A DNA stretch of 64,000 bases from CAJBLF01 sp964504915 (GCA_964504915.1 CAZDFH010000003.1:1-64000); one strand, 5' to 3'. Counted from the first letter of the stretch, positions 22,161 to 32,477 are shown. The notes: a model not told the origin generated them from the sequence alone. Program-made: numbers and translations.

Positions 22161-22189
22161 ATTCCGGCGTTATATGTTGCAGCCGGAAT
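22161..22189. repeat. GC-rich hairpin repeat (ATTCCGGC...GCCGGAAT)
   Basis: Perfect 8-bp inverted repeat in an AT-rich gap. GGAATGACGA words related to it occur at about 22242 and 32618. The ~200-bp gap before rplA holds no convincing gene. Confidence 0.5.
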
Positions 22190-22264
22190 CTCCATGATAC
22201 ATATTAATACAATAAGATTCCCTCTTCCAAAACTTGACCCGGGAATGACGATGAGGACTAGTGA

Positions 22265-22945
22265 TTAATATGCTATGACGATACCAGGTCCCATAGTAGG
22301 AGCAATAACTACTCTTCTTACGAGTTTTGCTTTGATCCCTGTTGGTTTGTTATCTTCTACAGCTTTGAGGAAGGCAGTAATATTATCTTCCAATTTTTGT
22401 GCATCAAAAGATACTTTTCCTACGATACCATTAATATTGCCTGTCTTGTCGAGTTTAAATTCCATCTTACCTTTCTTAAATTCTTCTACAGTCTGTACTA
22501 TATTTTGAGTGACTGTACCTGCTTTTGGAGAAGGCATCAATCCTTTTGGCCCAAGTTGTTTAGCTACTCCTGCAAGATCTCTGATGTGTTCTGCTGTAGT
22601 AATCAATACGTCGAAATCAAACTTCCCTGCTTTGATATCAGTCAGTAATGTTTCTGTACCGACTATGTCAGCTCCAGCAGCTTTAGCTTCAGCAGCCTTA
22701 TCTTCACCAGCGAATACGGCGATTTTTACAGTTTTCCCAACTCCGTGAGGAAGGATCGTAGTAGCTCTAATCATCTGATCATTATACTTCGGATCAGCAT
22801 TTGTCTTGATAGCGATCTCTACGCTACCATCAAACTTAGTGTAATTACTTTTTTTTACTAATTCTACTGCTTCAGCAATAGTGTAAGCTTTGTTACTGTC
22901 GACGTGTTTTGCTACTTCGACATACTTCTTTCCGTGTTTTGGCAT
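22265..22945 (-). CDS. rplA: Ribosomal protein L1
   Basis: 226 aa, full length. GSVEIAIKTNADPKYNDQMI and QLGPKGLMPSPKAGTVT are L1 signatures. L1 forms the mobile stalk at the tRNA exit site. None of its 19 glycines uses TGA, unlike almost every other long gene here, which suggests that highly expressed genes avoid the recoded codon. It is the last gene of the secE-nusG-rplK-rplA order on the minus strand. Confidence 0.97.
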   Translation of the reverse strand: MPKHGKKYVEVAKHVDSNKAYTIAEAVELVKKSNYTKFDGSVEIAIKTNADPKYNDQMIRATTILPHGVGKTVKIAVFAGEDKAAEAKAAGADIVGTETLLTDIKAGKFDFDVLITTAEHIRDLAGVAKQLGPKGLMPSPKAGTVTQNIVQTVEEFKKGKMEFKLDKTGNINGIVGKVSFDAQKLEDNITAFLKAVEDNKPTGIKAKLVRRVVIAPTMGPGIVIAY

Positions 22946-23014
22946 CTTATTGATTTATAAAGAATAAAAGTGGTCCTATCGTCCCGCAGTACTGCGAGGA
23001 CTCCCACATGAACA

Positions 23015-23160
23015 TATAGTTAAGAAAGTTAAAAAGTTTTTAAGGTTTGGAATGTTTGTTGGAGGTTGCGAGTTAATCGTTACACTAATCTAACCTAACA
23101 TAACCATAAAACATGTAACCAACCTTTTAACCTGTTAACTTGTTAACATTTTAACCAGTT
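23015..23160. repeat. GTTAAC-type repeat array between rplK and rplA
   Basis: AGTTAAGAAAGTT words, then AACCTTTTAACCTG, TTAACTTGTTAACATTTTAAC. It runs right up to, and slightly into, the rplK stop codon. It belongs to the repeat family seen at 5507 and 41203. Confidence 0.65.
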
Positions 23161-23594
23161 ATTTCTACTCCCATGTTTTTTGCAGTACCTGCAATGGCCT
23201 TGATCATAGCTTCTAGATCATCAGAGTTCATATCTCCTTTTTTCAATGCTGCGATTTCTTCTAGATCTTTTCTTGTGAGCTTACCAATTTTTGTCTTGTT
23301 TGGTTCTCCAGATCCTTTGGGTAATTGTAATTTCCAGAGGATAAGATTTGATGTCACAGGGCTTCCTATGACGAGATCAAAAGATCTATCAGCATAGATG
23401 GTTAATGTCGCTTTGACTTTTACGTCTACACCACCAAATTGTTTCATCATATCCATAGTTTTATCGTTGAATTCTTTGATGAATTGTCCGATGTTGACTC
23501 CATTAGCACCAAGCATTGGTCACAGTGGTGGAGATGGTTGTGCTTTACCTGCTGGTATTTCTAGATTGAGAATGTTAGTAATTTTTCCTGCCAT
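23151..23594 (-). CDS. rplK: Ribosomal protein L11
   Basis: 147 aa, full length. The N-terminus KAQPSPPLGPMLGANGVNI is the L11 signature, with the Gly of PLGP encoded by TGA; under the standard code the gene would lack its first 26 residues. The C-terminal RNA-binding domain ends AKNMGVEITG. It lies 205 bp upstream of rplA. Confidence 0.96.
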
Positions 23595-23602
23595 TTGCGT
23601 AA

Positions 23603-24289
23603 TTATTGAATAAATAAAGATTTGAGATATGCTTTTGATTTATGATAGAGTGCATAATCCATTTGTACAAGTCGTACTTCATCTCCTATATACAGAAGGA
23701 ATAAGGTCGTCTTGTCTTTGTATTCGGGGATATTGATGAAGACAATTTTCTCTCCAAATAATTTGTTTTGGGCTATCTCTGTCTCTGTCTTGAGCTCAAA
23801 GAGATTGCCATTGAGTTTTCTAGCGATGCTTGCGAAGTCATATGTAGGACTTCATAGATTGACGTAATAAATATTTTTACTGTCAATCAGTGCATACGCA
23901 TATCTGATTCCTAGTTTCTCTATCGATGAGATGCTACCGTAGAAGATGTTGGTCCCTGATAGTATCTTGATAGTGCCTGTACTTGTTATGGTCTTGCCTG
24001 TTGATTGTGTACTTATTCCTGTTGTGTCGTTAGTGAGTCCAGTAGTTGTGCCAGTCATTAGGTCTAATTCTTGCCAGCTATCGTTGCTTGGAGTCAGTGT
24101 CTGTTCTTCATCTCCACTCAAAATACTGATCTGGATGGACGAACCGGAAGTAGTGTTTGTCTGACTTCCTTTGAGCGTCTTACCTTTGACCTGGAATAAG
24201 AGCATGTAGACTATTATGATGGAGAGAAACAGTACAATCATAAAGAGTCTGATAATTTTTTGTTCTTTTTTGGTATGCATATACACCAT
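23603..24289 (-). CDS. Membrane-anchored hypothetical protein between nusG and rplK
   Basis: 228 aa. A hydrophobic helix (about residues 14-34) follows a basic start. Then comes a Ser/Thr/Gly-rich linker (about residues 40-100) and a small C-terminal domain with no family I recognise. The topology suggests an extracellular domain on a flexible stalk. It lies 8 bp before rplK and breaks the usual nusG-rplK adjacency. ATG 24289 and ATG 24280 are both possible starts. Confidence 0.65.
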
Positions 24290-24299
24290 AATTTCAGAG

Positions 24300-24425
24300 G
24301 GTAAAAGTGTAGAGAAGCGAGATTACATGAGTGTATAGTGTAGAGTTTGTAGTGTATAGTGATGGTGTTTTTCTATATAAACGTACCGCAACTATAAACT
24401 ATTAACTATAAACTATTAACTCTTT
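24300..24425. repeat. GTGTATAGTGTAGAGTTTGTAG-type word repeats
   Basis: Several overlapping copies of GTATAGTG, AGTTTGTAG and AACTATAAACTATTAAC words in the gap upstream of the membrane-protein gene. Same vocabulary as 7125-7160. Confidence 0.6.
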
Positions 24426-24454
24426 TATCTCCTACCTTTTCCTTTTATATGAGA

Positions 24455-25039
24455 TTAGCTCATAAGCTCGATCTTGTCTAGGTCAATAACGACGGGTGTC
24501 AGTCTGCCTAGCATTTCAATATTGACGATGGCTGTATTTTTGTCTGCGTCAATTGCTCTTACTGCTCATTTCATTCACTTAAAATCTCCTGTCTTAAGTA
24601 GTACAAGATCTCACTCTTTAAACGGTATCTTGAGCTCTGATCTTTCTTGTGATTTCACGATCTGGTCTAATATCTTAGCATATTCGTCATCTGTCAGTGG
24701 AATAGGGCGAGTTTCTGCACCCACAATCAGTCTTACTCATGGAGTATTTCTGACTACATATCGGATTTTGTCGTTCATCTTGGAACATACAAATACATAT
24801 CATGGATATAGTTTTTTTTGCTTGATGACTTTTTCTCATTTCTTCAGAGAAGATTCATTGACCATAGGCGACATATAATCTTGTACAGCATCCTCTAAGT
24901 TTTGCTTTTTCATTCTTTCTCTGAGATTCTCTATCACGAGTTCCTCTTGTCCAGAGACGACACTTAGGACATACCATTTATAATTATTGTCCTCTATTTG
25001 TCTTTTGATCTCTCAGGTATTGGTGTCTGTAGTTTGCAT
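24455..25039 (-). CDS. nusG: Transcription termination/antitermination factor NusG
   Basis: 194 aa. N-terminal NGN domain (KWYVLSVVSGQEELVIENL, then KKLYPGYVFV with Gly from TGA) and C-terminal KOW motif (EGDLVLLKTGDFKGMKGAV, also with TGA glycines). NusG binds RNA polymerase to aid processivity and link it to Rho or ribosomes. It is downstream of secE, as is typical. Confidence 0.95.
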
Positions 25040-25124
25040 GGATTGCTGTTATAGTATAAAATTTTTTTGTATGGATGGACTTGTGTTCTTGTTGTAACGC
25101 TTCCGCTAAATGCGGAAGTAACGG

Positions 25125-25148
25125 ATGGTAACATATCCGCCTAGGCGG
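25125..25148. repeat. Dispersed 24-bp repeat, copy 2
   Basis: Identical to 4877-4900, containing CCGCCTAGGCGG. Just upstream, CTTCCGC/GCGGAAG forms another hairpin (25100-25117). The gap between nusG and secE holds no gene. Confidence 0.7.
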
Positions 25149-25212
25149 ACGTAATAAAACTCCAACACGTTACAATATGTTACGCGAACGTAGTGAGTAT
25201 GTTACATTTTTC

Positions 25213-25395
25213 TTATTTCATTACACTATAAAACCATTTGTAGAGGCCAGAAAACACGGTATCAGCAAAGATAAAGAAGATCCCTGCGATGATCACAAGT
25301 CCAAAGATTGCTAAGGTTAGATTGATAAAATCTTTCTTGGTAGGACGTTTTAATTTTTTAACAGTTTCCAAGCTGTCATAGATAAATTTCATCAT
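25213..25395 (-). CDS. secE: Preprotein translocase subunit SecE
   Basis: 60 aa. One amphipathic helix with the conserved ETVKKLKRPTKKD region, then a single transmembrane helix (about residues 30-50). It stabilises SecY. Its position upstream of nusG confirms the call. The frame stays open for about 50 codons upstream of the ATG without a start codon; I treat that as chance. Confidence 0.9.
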   Translation of the reverse strand: MMKFIYDSLETVKKLKRPTKKDFINLTLAIFGLVIIAGIFFIFADTVFSGLYKWFYSVMK

Positions 25396-25622
25396 GGTAT
25401 ATTTTTTTCCTATAATAAAAAAATTTAGACGAAATACTTGTAATCAAATCTGACCACATTTCAAGGGGTTTTTGTCTAATTGTGGGTTATCTACTATGAG
25501 TGGATTTTTTTGGGATTCTCGTCGTGTATTGGTGTATTTCGCCCTGCGGGCTGTGTATTACACTTTGTTGTTATTGATAGGTCAATATATGCGAGCATGG
25601 CCAAAATAACAAATAACCCACA
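25396..25622. other. 227-bp gap upstream of secE without a clear gene
   Basis: rpmG (L33) is often found here, but none of the three minus frames shows an L33 pattern. A 34-codon minus ORF (MLAYIDLS...) exists without support. The segment is locally GC-rich (GCCCTGCGGGC). Confidence 0.4.
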
Positions 25623-26300
25623 CTATGCTAAGATACAAGCATATCATGTAGTTTTCTTGGCCTTGGGGCTTCAGATGCTCGTATATGCTATTATTTCCGG
25701 CTTTCTACCTATCTTTTTGGCTACAGATTGGAAGCTTTGGATGACGCCCAATCCTGGTGTCGCTGCCAACATAAGTAAATCTGGTGCTTGCTCTTTAAAA
25801 TTTGTCGTGAAATTACTCAGAAATACGATATTCGTGGTGGGTAGGCAATTCGTGAGATAGGTGGTCAGTTTTTTTTGTTTAGCTAGAGTAAGTGTATCTC
25901 CTATAGCTAAGCAGCTTATCGTCTCTGTCTGGGTAGTCGTATGTAGAAATGCTAGGTGCTGTAGTATCGTTCCCAAGTCCTCTATGTCTGGTTGATATGT
26001 TGTATTCCATTCGCTGGTCTCATGGAAATCCCGCGATCTGCCGAGTATCGGTCCGATAGTTCCTGTCAACTGGTATACTTCGTTGGCTTTCGTCTGCTGA
26101 GGAATCAGAAATAGTACGGATTTTTTCTCTGGCAAAAGAAGATATCCGCTAGATTGTAATATCCCAGTATAAAAGTGTGGCCCGTATGGTAAGAGTGCTA
26201 ATCCATAGTTTTGACCAATCTTTTGGGCAATGTCGGGGATCATTTCACTTGCCCCTATAGTATATCCCATGATTTGTTCTAAGAGTACTTCTGGTTGCAC
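25623..26300 (-). CDS. MEMO-family-like protein
   Basis: 225 aa from GTG. Features that recall the MEMO1 family (PF01875): LLPYGPHFYTG near the N-terminus (compare PHAGYxYSG), a following beta strand SVLFLIPQ, NIVFLSNFTTNF (compare ASSDFSHY), and a terminal GYACI strand. The usual His residues are only partly kept, so the resemblance is moderate. Function in bacteria is unclear. No ATG is available: the frame opens right after the TAA of the upstream regulator, in the same frame, with GTG 26300 the first usual start. Confidence 0.45.
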
Positions 26301-26375
26301 TTGGCCTCTGAAAAATTTGATAAAAAATTCTGATACATCTGAAAGACTTTCGACTTTACGACCTGATTGACTATA

Positions 26376-26909
26376 TTATTCTGGATGGTGTCTCATGATC
26401 TGGAGGACGAATCTATCTGCCAATCTGTAACGTTTTTGCCACTCCTCTATCGACATAAATACAACGGACACTGTCTCGATAAAATATCATCTAAACACTT
26501 CGTTAATATTCCCTTTGATGGTATCTATCTGTGGTTTTTCACAATTTTTGTAAATAATGACTAAGTCTGATTCTATATCGCTACCAAATTTTTTGCCGAA
26601 ATAGTATTTGTCGATCATGATCTCATAAGTTTTGAAAAGATCCATAAGCTCACTTCTCAGCCCATAGAAAAAGATATTCTTGATATTGATCTGAAATTCT
26701 GGTTTGATGGTGATCGATCGTCATTGTCCTTCTTTGTTGATGTCTACGACCTGAGCTTCTAGTAGAGAATCAACCTGTTTTTTGATTGCGGGAAAAGTCC
26801 AAGACAATTCGCTCTCCAATGCTCTCATAGAGACGCCCTGTCTTCTAAACAATAGATATTTAAGTATATCGACCTTGGTTTTGCTTCAGAATAGTTTCTC
26901 TAGATTCAT
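26376..26909 (-). CDS. Winged-helix (ArsR-like) DNA-binding protein with nucleotidyltransferase-like tail
   Basis: 177 aa. The first ~70 residues look like a winged helix (KTKVDILKYLLFRRQGVSM...IKKQVDSLLEAQVV...). The C-terminal part has GKKFGSDIESDLVIIY, which recalls minimal nucleotidyltransferase-fold domains, a combination common in archaeal and CPR regulators. It ends in TAA and is followed in the same frame by the MEMO-like gene. Target unknown. Confidence 0.65.
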
Positions 26910-26912
26910 AGA

Positions 26913-26942
26913 AAAGAAGACCAAGTAAAATGATCTTCTTTA
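26913..26942 (-). terminator. Terminator after the 27010-28998 gene
   Basis: On the minus strand AAAGAAGATC pairs with GTCTTCTTTTC (one mismatch), ending in a T-rich tail, between the hypothetical gene and the winged-helix gene. Confidence 0.55.
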
Positions 26943-27009
26943 AGATATGGATTTAGTCTTTGATTACAAGTGGAGGCATAATTTAAAAAATAACGCTTCC
27001 TATCGATTA

Positions 27010-28998
27010 TTAACTCAATTGAGCTAGTAGTCTATTATATTTAGCTACGTCCCTTTGTATGGAAGCCAGAACGAGTTCTGGGTATACATTTCTAGTCCCA
27101 TCAAAAGGTCACTCAAGATCATTCCTCATATATGTTATAAGTTCTTCATCTGTGGGATACAATTGACTGAATTTTTGTTTCACAAGCTCTAAATAATAAA
27201 TAGGTAACTTTTGTAATCTCTCTTTTGCGAATACTCTATCCAATACTTCATTTTTTGTCCCTGCTCATTCCATAGCTCTATATAGGAAGGCTGCATCTCT
27301 CCGAGGGTTTGGTTCATTTATGATTCGAGATTCTAATTGTGGGTTAACGAACAGCGTGTATGCATATGATTCTAATCCAAATTTATCGGTTGGCATAGTT
27401 TGAAAAGTTGCTTTTTCTCGTAATTCTTTTAGGTTTGTTTGTTCTTTTTTATTTAAACTTTTCCACATATCTTCTGATAATGTAATTTCTGGACCTTCGC
27501 CTTCTTTCATACTTGTATTTATCGCTATTTCTAGTGCCTTTTTTACTTTATTTTTATCTACTGTTTCAGGGGATAATGATTTTCGCTCCCATCCGCTATT
27601 GTCTTTGTTTCTTTTAATAACATCCGTCCAACTGGATAACCCTTTCCGGCTAGTGCTCGCCACTCTTCAATTGTTGTAAAATGAGTAACTCTCATTATCC
27701 TTCCAAATTTGATATACTATGGCTGTGGTCCGTTTTTCGTTTGGTAAATCTGATATGTCTCACAAAGAGATGATTTCGTTTTTGAAAACGTCATATTCTT
27801 TTTTGCCTGTATTTATGGGACTCTGTTTTTTAGGAGTCGGTGTAGGTTTTACTCTATTTTTGTCTATTGTCTTTTTTGGTGTCTTTGGCGTTTCGTTTAT
27901 TTTGTATGTACTCAGATTATCTACATTATTTGGATATATCCAGTCATATCCTGGCATTGGCGTATATGTCCATCTACCAGTAGTTGCATTTTTAGTGCTA
28001 CTTCTTGTTAGGTGATAGGTAGCTAATTCTGTGTTGTCAATTATCTGATCTATAATTGCTCTGCTTGTGATTTTGCTTTCATTTGTTTTGTCCGCTGGAT
28101 CATAATCTGTATTTACAAATGTAATGTCTGATTCGTCTTCTACTGGGGTTTCTTTGATAGATTTTTGCCCTGTGCTTGCTGTTCCTCCGTCCTCTACTAT
28201 TCATCCTGCAGCTAAATTGGCTAATGTTCTTTTGCCAAATAGTCCATCTGCTTTCTTATCTAGTGTGGTAGCATCTGGTGTCATACCCAATGCTTCTTGT
28301 ATTTTCACGACATCTTCTCTACTTCCCGATTTGAGAAGGTTGATGATGTCGCCTACACTTTTCCCACTCTCTAATGTTTGTTTATTATCGGCTTTTAGCT
28401 TGGACTGCAATGTAGTTATAGCAGAAACTACCTGATCTGCAGTTATTCCATTTTTAAAATCGCATTTAATGTCTGTTGCTACTATTTCAGCATTCGTATT
28501 CTTCTGATCTACTGATGCGTCTGTTTTCTCGATCTCTGTTTTTAGATTTTTCAATTCTGTTTTTACGCTAACATCAAATGTTTCACTCACGGTAGTGGCT
28601 TCGTCTAATAGCTTCTTATTTAGTGTAGTGATAAGATACGCTAGATCATTTCCCTTGCCGGTGATGATACGAGTAATCCATGTGGGTACAAGATCTGCCG
28701 TACCATCTCCATTTGTATCGAAAGCGTCATTTGTGCCATCTTTATCTGCATCCATGTTGAAATCTTTGATCTTCAATGTCGCATTTTTTTCCTCTACGAA
28801 ATCATCAAAAATTTTAGCGATGTCTCAAAATTTTGTTGCAGTCCCATCTACTTTGATGGCTTCTGTCTGAAATGCTGTTTTGACATCTTCGGACTTGACC
28901 TCTGCTTCTAGTAATTTATTGATCGCAGTTTTCTCATCCTCTGCTAAGGTATCATTGATGTCTATTTTCTCTATGACATCTGTTTTGATTTCGACCAT
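27010..28998 (-). CDS. Large hypothetical protein with EF-hand-like and peptidoglycan-binding-like segments
   Basis: 662 aa, continuous only under table 25. An Asp-rich segment near residues 75-100 (DADKDGTNDAFDTNGDGTAD) resembles thrombospondin type 3/EF-hand calcium loops. Near residues 235-265, VVKIQEALGMTPD...KKADGLFGKRTLANL resembles the peptidoglycan-binding-1 pattern (DGxFGxxT). A Pro/Thr/Lys-rich linker follows in the middle, and the last ~250 residues have no recognisable fold. No signal peptide is visible. A cell-wall role is possible but unproven. Confidence 0.65.
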
Positions 28999-29023
28999 GT
29001 GTGTACGGTGAATAAGTAAAGAT

Positions 29024-29296
29024 TTATTTTACACTGGATTTTAACTTTTGGAGAATTGTTTTTGCATTCCCTATACTTTCTTTGTCCTCCGTATTCTCGA
29101 TCAAATTCATTATTACGTTGTACAAATATTCCAGTACATTATCTGCGATATCAGATTTTCTACTGAAATGCGTATAGAGGTCAGCGAATAGGTCTGACTT
29201 GCCTTTTAGGATAGACAAGATTTCTTTTACTTTAACCATCTTGGCATTATGAGATAATCTTGTAAATCCAAATCTTGCTTTTTTTGTATCAAACAT
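29024..29296 (-). CDS. Small helical hypothetical protein
   Basis: 90 aa, basic and helical, with no recognised motif and no in-frame TGA. It lies 25 bp upstream of the large hypothetical gene and just downstream of a strong promoter, so it is probably the first gene of that transcript. Confidence 0.6.
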   Translation of the reverse strand: MFDTKKARFGFTRLSHNAKMVKVKEILSILKGKSDLFADLYTHFSRKSDIADNVLEYLYNVIMNLIENTEDKESIGNAKTILQKLKSSVK

Positions 29297-29370
29297 TTCG
29301 TTAGCTGAAAGATTAAAGATGTGAGAGTAAAGAGATGGGATATTTCATATCGTCTCTTTAGTTCCCTCTA

Positions 29371-29399
29371 ATTATATCTAGACTATTACATTTTGTCAA
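29371..29399 (-). promoter_or_regulatory. Promoter for the 29296-27010 gene pair
   Basis: On the minus strand TTGACA (29394-29399), 17-bp spacer, TATAAT (29371-29376): a perfect consensus, 75 bp before the ATG. Confidence 0.8.
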
Positions 29400-29566
29400 A
29401 TTTTTGACCTCAAAATTGTGAAAGACGTTTATATCCTTCCTTACATGAGTAATTTTGTGCTTCTTACCTAACGTTATTTGTTATTTATGCCATTTTCTTA
29501 TCAAGAAATTTGCTTTTTTGGAAATTCTGTATACAATTACAGTACATTTATTCAAAAAATGTTATC

Positions 29567-30016
29567 ATGCATCGTCACATCAAAAGATTCTTTAATGAAT
29601 TTATCGGCGAATATCCCGTCTTATTTTTTGCCGTATTGATTGTGATCATTGTGCTTATCTGAGTCTTTGCTTTCCATCTTACAGAATGACGACCTCTTTT
29701 TGAGTCTTTCTATTTTACTACTGTTACGATGTCTACGATAGGTTATGGGGATATGGCTCCCCTTACTCATGGAGGAAAAATCATTGCTATTATTTACTGA
29801 TTTATGTGAGCGCCATTATTTATTGGACTGACGTGATTGCTCTTTCAGACAAGATTCCAGAAATTGATCAAACATAGCATCCACGCCTATCATAGAGAGG
29901 CTAAAGAAGCTGAAGAAATAGCAGCAACGTTACTCAAAGAAAATAAAAAACAAGAACAAGAAATTAAAAAAGAAGAAAAAGAGATAGAAGAAATTCATGA
30001 TGAAGTTTGAATATAG
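29567..30016 (+). CDS. Two-TM potassium channel
   Basis: 149 aa. TM1 (about residues 16-38), a pore helix with the selectivity filter TMSTIGYGDMAP, then TM2 (Gly-rich, with several TGA glycines) and a long Lys/Glu coiled coil (about residues 100-147). The filter TIGYGD is the K+ channel signature. No RCK domain is attached. The coiled coil may drive tetramerisation. The frame passes TGA at 30008-30010 and stops at TAG. Confidence 0.9.
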
Positions 30017-30150
30017 ATAGAGATCGTCCCGTTGGGACTTTTATCTTATTTTATATCCATTTGCTTTGGACTTCCATCCAAAGCTTTTGTTTTATTTTTT
30101 CGTCCCCACGCCAAAGGCGTGCAGGTTTGGGACTTTTCATTTTAGAAAAT

Positions 30151-30621
30151 TTATTTCACTTTCATGGCGACGTATGCCAAGCCTAGCGCATCGGCCGCAT
30201 CATTAAATTCAGGACATTCTTTCAAATGATATAACTTCATAATACATTGTTGAACAAGTCTTTTCTCGGCTTTAGCATTTCCTGTAATATATTTTTTGAG
30301 TTGTATCGGAGTGATCTCTTTGATTTTAATTTTATTCTTTAGACATAGGGTAATCAAAATTGCTCTAATACCGTAGACAAACTCTGCGTTGTTTTGGTTA
30401 AACTTCGTGAAGAAAAGTTGTTCCATACACATAGTCTGTATTTTATATTTTTTCAAAAGCTTGGTAAAGTACTCACCTATCTCCATCATTCTCTCAAACT
30501 GATCTTGCCTGCTGGGAGTTTTTTTTTCTAATAACAAAATACCTGAATCTACTATCTCCAGGTTGTCTTGAATGATTGCGTATCAAAGTTTTCTCACGCC
30601 AGGATCGATACCTAGTATCAA
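30151..30621 (-). CDS. ruvC: Holliday junction resolvase RuvC
   Basis: 156 aa. N-terminal LGIDPGVRKLGYA (catalytic Asp; Gly by TGA), MEQLFF (Glu) and the C-terminal NDAADALGLAYVA (Asp) match RuvC. It cleaves Holliday junctions with RuvAB. No ATG exists; an in-frame TAA lies two codons upstream of TTG 30621, so TTG (or the preceding ATT) is the start. The 30017-30150 gap contains three hairpins, including ACGCCAAAGGCGT. Confidence 0.9.
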
Positions 30622-30656
30622 AATTTAGAATTTAGAATTTAAAATTTAGAATTATC

Positions 30657-31439
30657 TTAGAAGTCCTCTGTGATTCAAGACAATATCTCATATCCTGTAT
30701 CTGTCACCAGCACTGTGTATTCTCGATGTGCTCAGATATCTCACTTCTTGGTGTATAGATTTCGATCATTTCATTTTCTTAGCTCAAAATCTTTGGATTG
30801 GATTGCTGTGATGGGTTCCAATGCGATTACCATGCCTGCCTGAAAGGTAACTGTTTTGACATCTTGATGATGTGTATGATTGTGAATATATGGTCTTTCA
30901 TGGACTTTTACTCCCACCCCATGGCCAGTCAACTTTTCTATGATGGTAAACCCTCATCCTATGATATGTTGATATACGGCATGTGAGTAGTCATACATCT
31001 TTCTTCCTGGTCATATATTTTTGACTGCTATATCTAGTCATTCTTTTGTGACCTTCGCTAATTGATGACCAAGTGGATAGCTCGCCTTTCATCCAATGAT
31101 AACTGTGATTGCAGAATCTGTGATACCTCATTGGTAATTTATTCAGCAGTCAATCTTAAGGACGTCACCATTTTTTAATGTATAATTATTGGGGATGCCA
31201 TGTACCAAGCACTCGTCGACTGATAGACATAAATTTGCTGGGAACCCATTATAATTTTTGAATGCTCATTTCACTTTATTTTTTTTCATAAAGTCTTCTG
31301 CGATGAATTCCAGCTCGATAAGCTTCACCCCCGGCTTTGCTGCTTTTTGCAATTTTTGTAAAAGTTCTGTCAGATATTTCCCTGACTGTCTGATATTGGC
31401 AATCTGCTTCTTGTTTTTGATAATAATCTCGTCGGACAT
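30657..31439 (-). CDS. map: Methionine aminopeptidase type I
   Basis: 260 aa. The five metal ligands are in recognisable contexts: Asp in LKIDCG, Asp in GGITDSAI, His in TGHGVG, Glu in ALEPI, Glu in HREYTV. It removes initiator Met from new proteins. TGA encodes many glycines, including those around IDCGINYQGG. It is 35 bp upstream of ruvC. Confidence 0.94.
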
Positions 31440-31440
31440 T

Positions 31441-31500
31441 GTATAGTATCAAGTATAAAGTATCAAGACCTAATATCTTATATCTTATATCTTATGTCTC
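31441..31500. repeat. Word repeats (AAGTATCAAG, ATATCTTAT) between map and dut
   Basis: AGTATCAAGTATAAAGTATCAAG followed by three ATATCTTAT-like words. Similar phrases (GAGTACTGAGTATTTAGTATC) lie at 46273-46340. Confidence 0.6.
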
Positions 31501-31504
31501 ATGT

Positions 31505-31933
31505 CTATCCTGTGCTTCATCGTCATCATATCCCTCTCTCACTCTCTGTCAATTCCTCTACTTCTTTTCGTGTGACGTCATGGCATTTTTCTATGATAAG
31601 TTGTGCAATCTTATCTCCTTCTTTGATAGCAAAATCTTCTTGTCATAAATTGATGACTATGATGCCAATATCTCCTCTATATCCTGTGTCGACCACGCCA
31701 GCTAGGACATCTATACCATGTTTGTATGCCAATCATGAGCGTGGTGCAATTCTTCCATAATAGCCATATGGGATTGCTATAGAAATATGAGTAGCGAATA
31801 ATTTTCTCTCGCCTGGCTTGAGTATATAATTTTCTGTAGTAAAAAGATCGTAGCCAGCATCTCATGGAGTAGCCTGTGATGGAGTTATCGCTTTATCGTT
31901 TAACTTCTTGAATTGAATGGTAAGTTCTGTCAT
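31505..31933 (-). CDS. dut: dUTP diphosphatase
   Basis: 142 aa. The trimeric dUTPase motifs are present in order: PGDAGYDL, PRSGLAYK, GVVDTGYRGDIG, GDKIAQLI and the C-terminal GGRGSTG. Gly residues in PRSGLA and in the final motif are TGA. It hydrolyses dUTP to dUMP and keeps uracil out of DNA. Confidence 0.96.
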
Positions 31934-32038
31934 ATCTAGTTGTAGAATAAAATGTATGCTTTGTCTATTCATATATAAGTTAGTGTTTTTTTCAACCAGT
32001 AAATTAAGTTAATGAAGTTTTTCTCTAGAACGCTTGAA

Positions 32039-32056
32039 GCTCCCGAATTCGGGAGC
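32039..32056. terminator. Perfect 18-bp GC-rich palindrome
   Basis: GCTCCCGAATTCGGGAGC, 10 bp past the stop of the secreted-protein gene on the minus strand. A strong hairpin, but without an adjacent T-run, so terminator function is likely rather than certain. Confidence 0.5.
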
Positions 32057-32066
32057 CTCTTACATA

Positions 32067-32477
32067 TTACTGATCTTGGCATAAGCCAGTCTCCCTCAAG
32101 AGCTGGTTTACCTCGACTAACATTTCGAGGAATGGCTTGTTGTGTAAGAACCATTCCTTTGATATTATCAGTGTCGGCATTTGAAAATCGTTGGTAGTAA
32201 ATATTTCCAACTTTTCTAAGGACCATGGTCCTTTTTTGTCGAGGCAAGATGAAGAATAAATCCTCACCTCTTCGATTGGTTCGTTTTCAAATTTTGTCAT
32301 AATCGTTTTTACATAATTTTTTTGATTGTGATTATCCAGCTCTCTGGAAATCCCACTGTAAAGCAGGTTTCCTTTTGACAGTTGGAGGGAGTTCATGATG
32401 GCTACCGTATCGGTAGCTTGTGCGTATCCCGCTTGGGTAAGCAGAGAAATCGCGACAATAAAAAAAAGATTTTTCAT
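32067..32477 (-). CDS. Secreted hypothetical protein
   Basis: 136 aa with a classic signal peptide (MKNLFFIVAISLLTQAGYAQA, cleavage after AQA). The mature part has two Cys and no recognised family. All five glycines use GGN codons; with so few this is only weak evidence of recent transfer. It is flanked by GC-rich sequence unlike its neighbours. Confidence 0.6.
   Translation of the reverse strand: MKNLFFIVAISLLTQAGYAQATDTVAIMNSLQLSKGNLLYSGISRELDNHNQKNYVKTIMTKFENEPIEEVRIYSSSCLDKKGPWSLEKLEIFTTNDFQMPTLIISKEWFLHNKPFLEMLVEVNQLLRETGLCQDQ

Noticed and set aside
21986..22195. Minus-strand 69-codon ORF overlapping the TrpR-family gene.
   Set aside because: Shadow of the regulator and of the GC-rich hairpin; no support.
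25396..25560. N-terminal extension of SecE (frame open upstream of the ATG).
   Set aside because: No start codon, composition unlike a protein, and the ATG start gives normal SecE.
25396..25622. rpmG (L33) upstream of secE.
   Set aside because: The position is typical, but no frame shows the L33 pattern or cysteines in the right places.
27719..28015. Plus-strand hydrophobic 98-aa ORF as a membrane protein.
   Set aside because: It is the complement of a Lys/Pro/Thr-rich linker in the continuous 662-aa minus-strand gene.
32067..32477. Recently acquired standard-code gene (no TGA glycines).
   Set aside because: Only five glycines, and native genes such as rplA also lack TGA; the evidence is too weak to call transfer.
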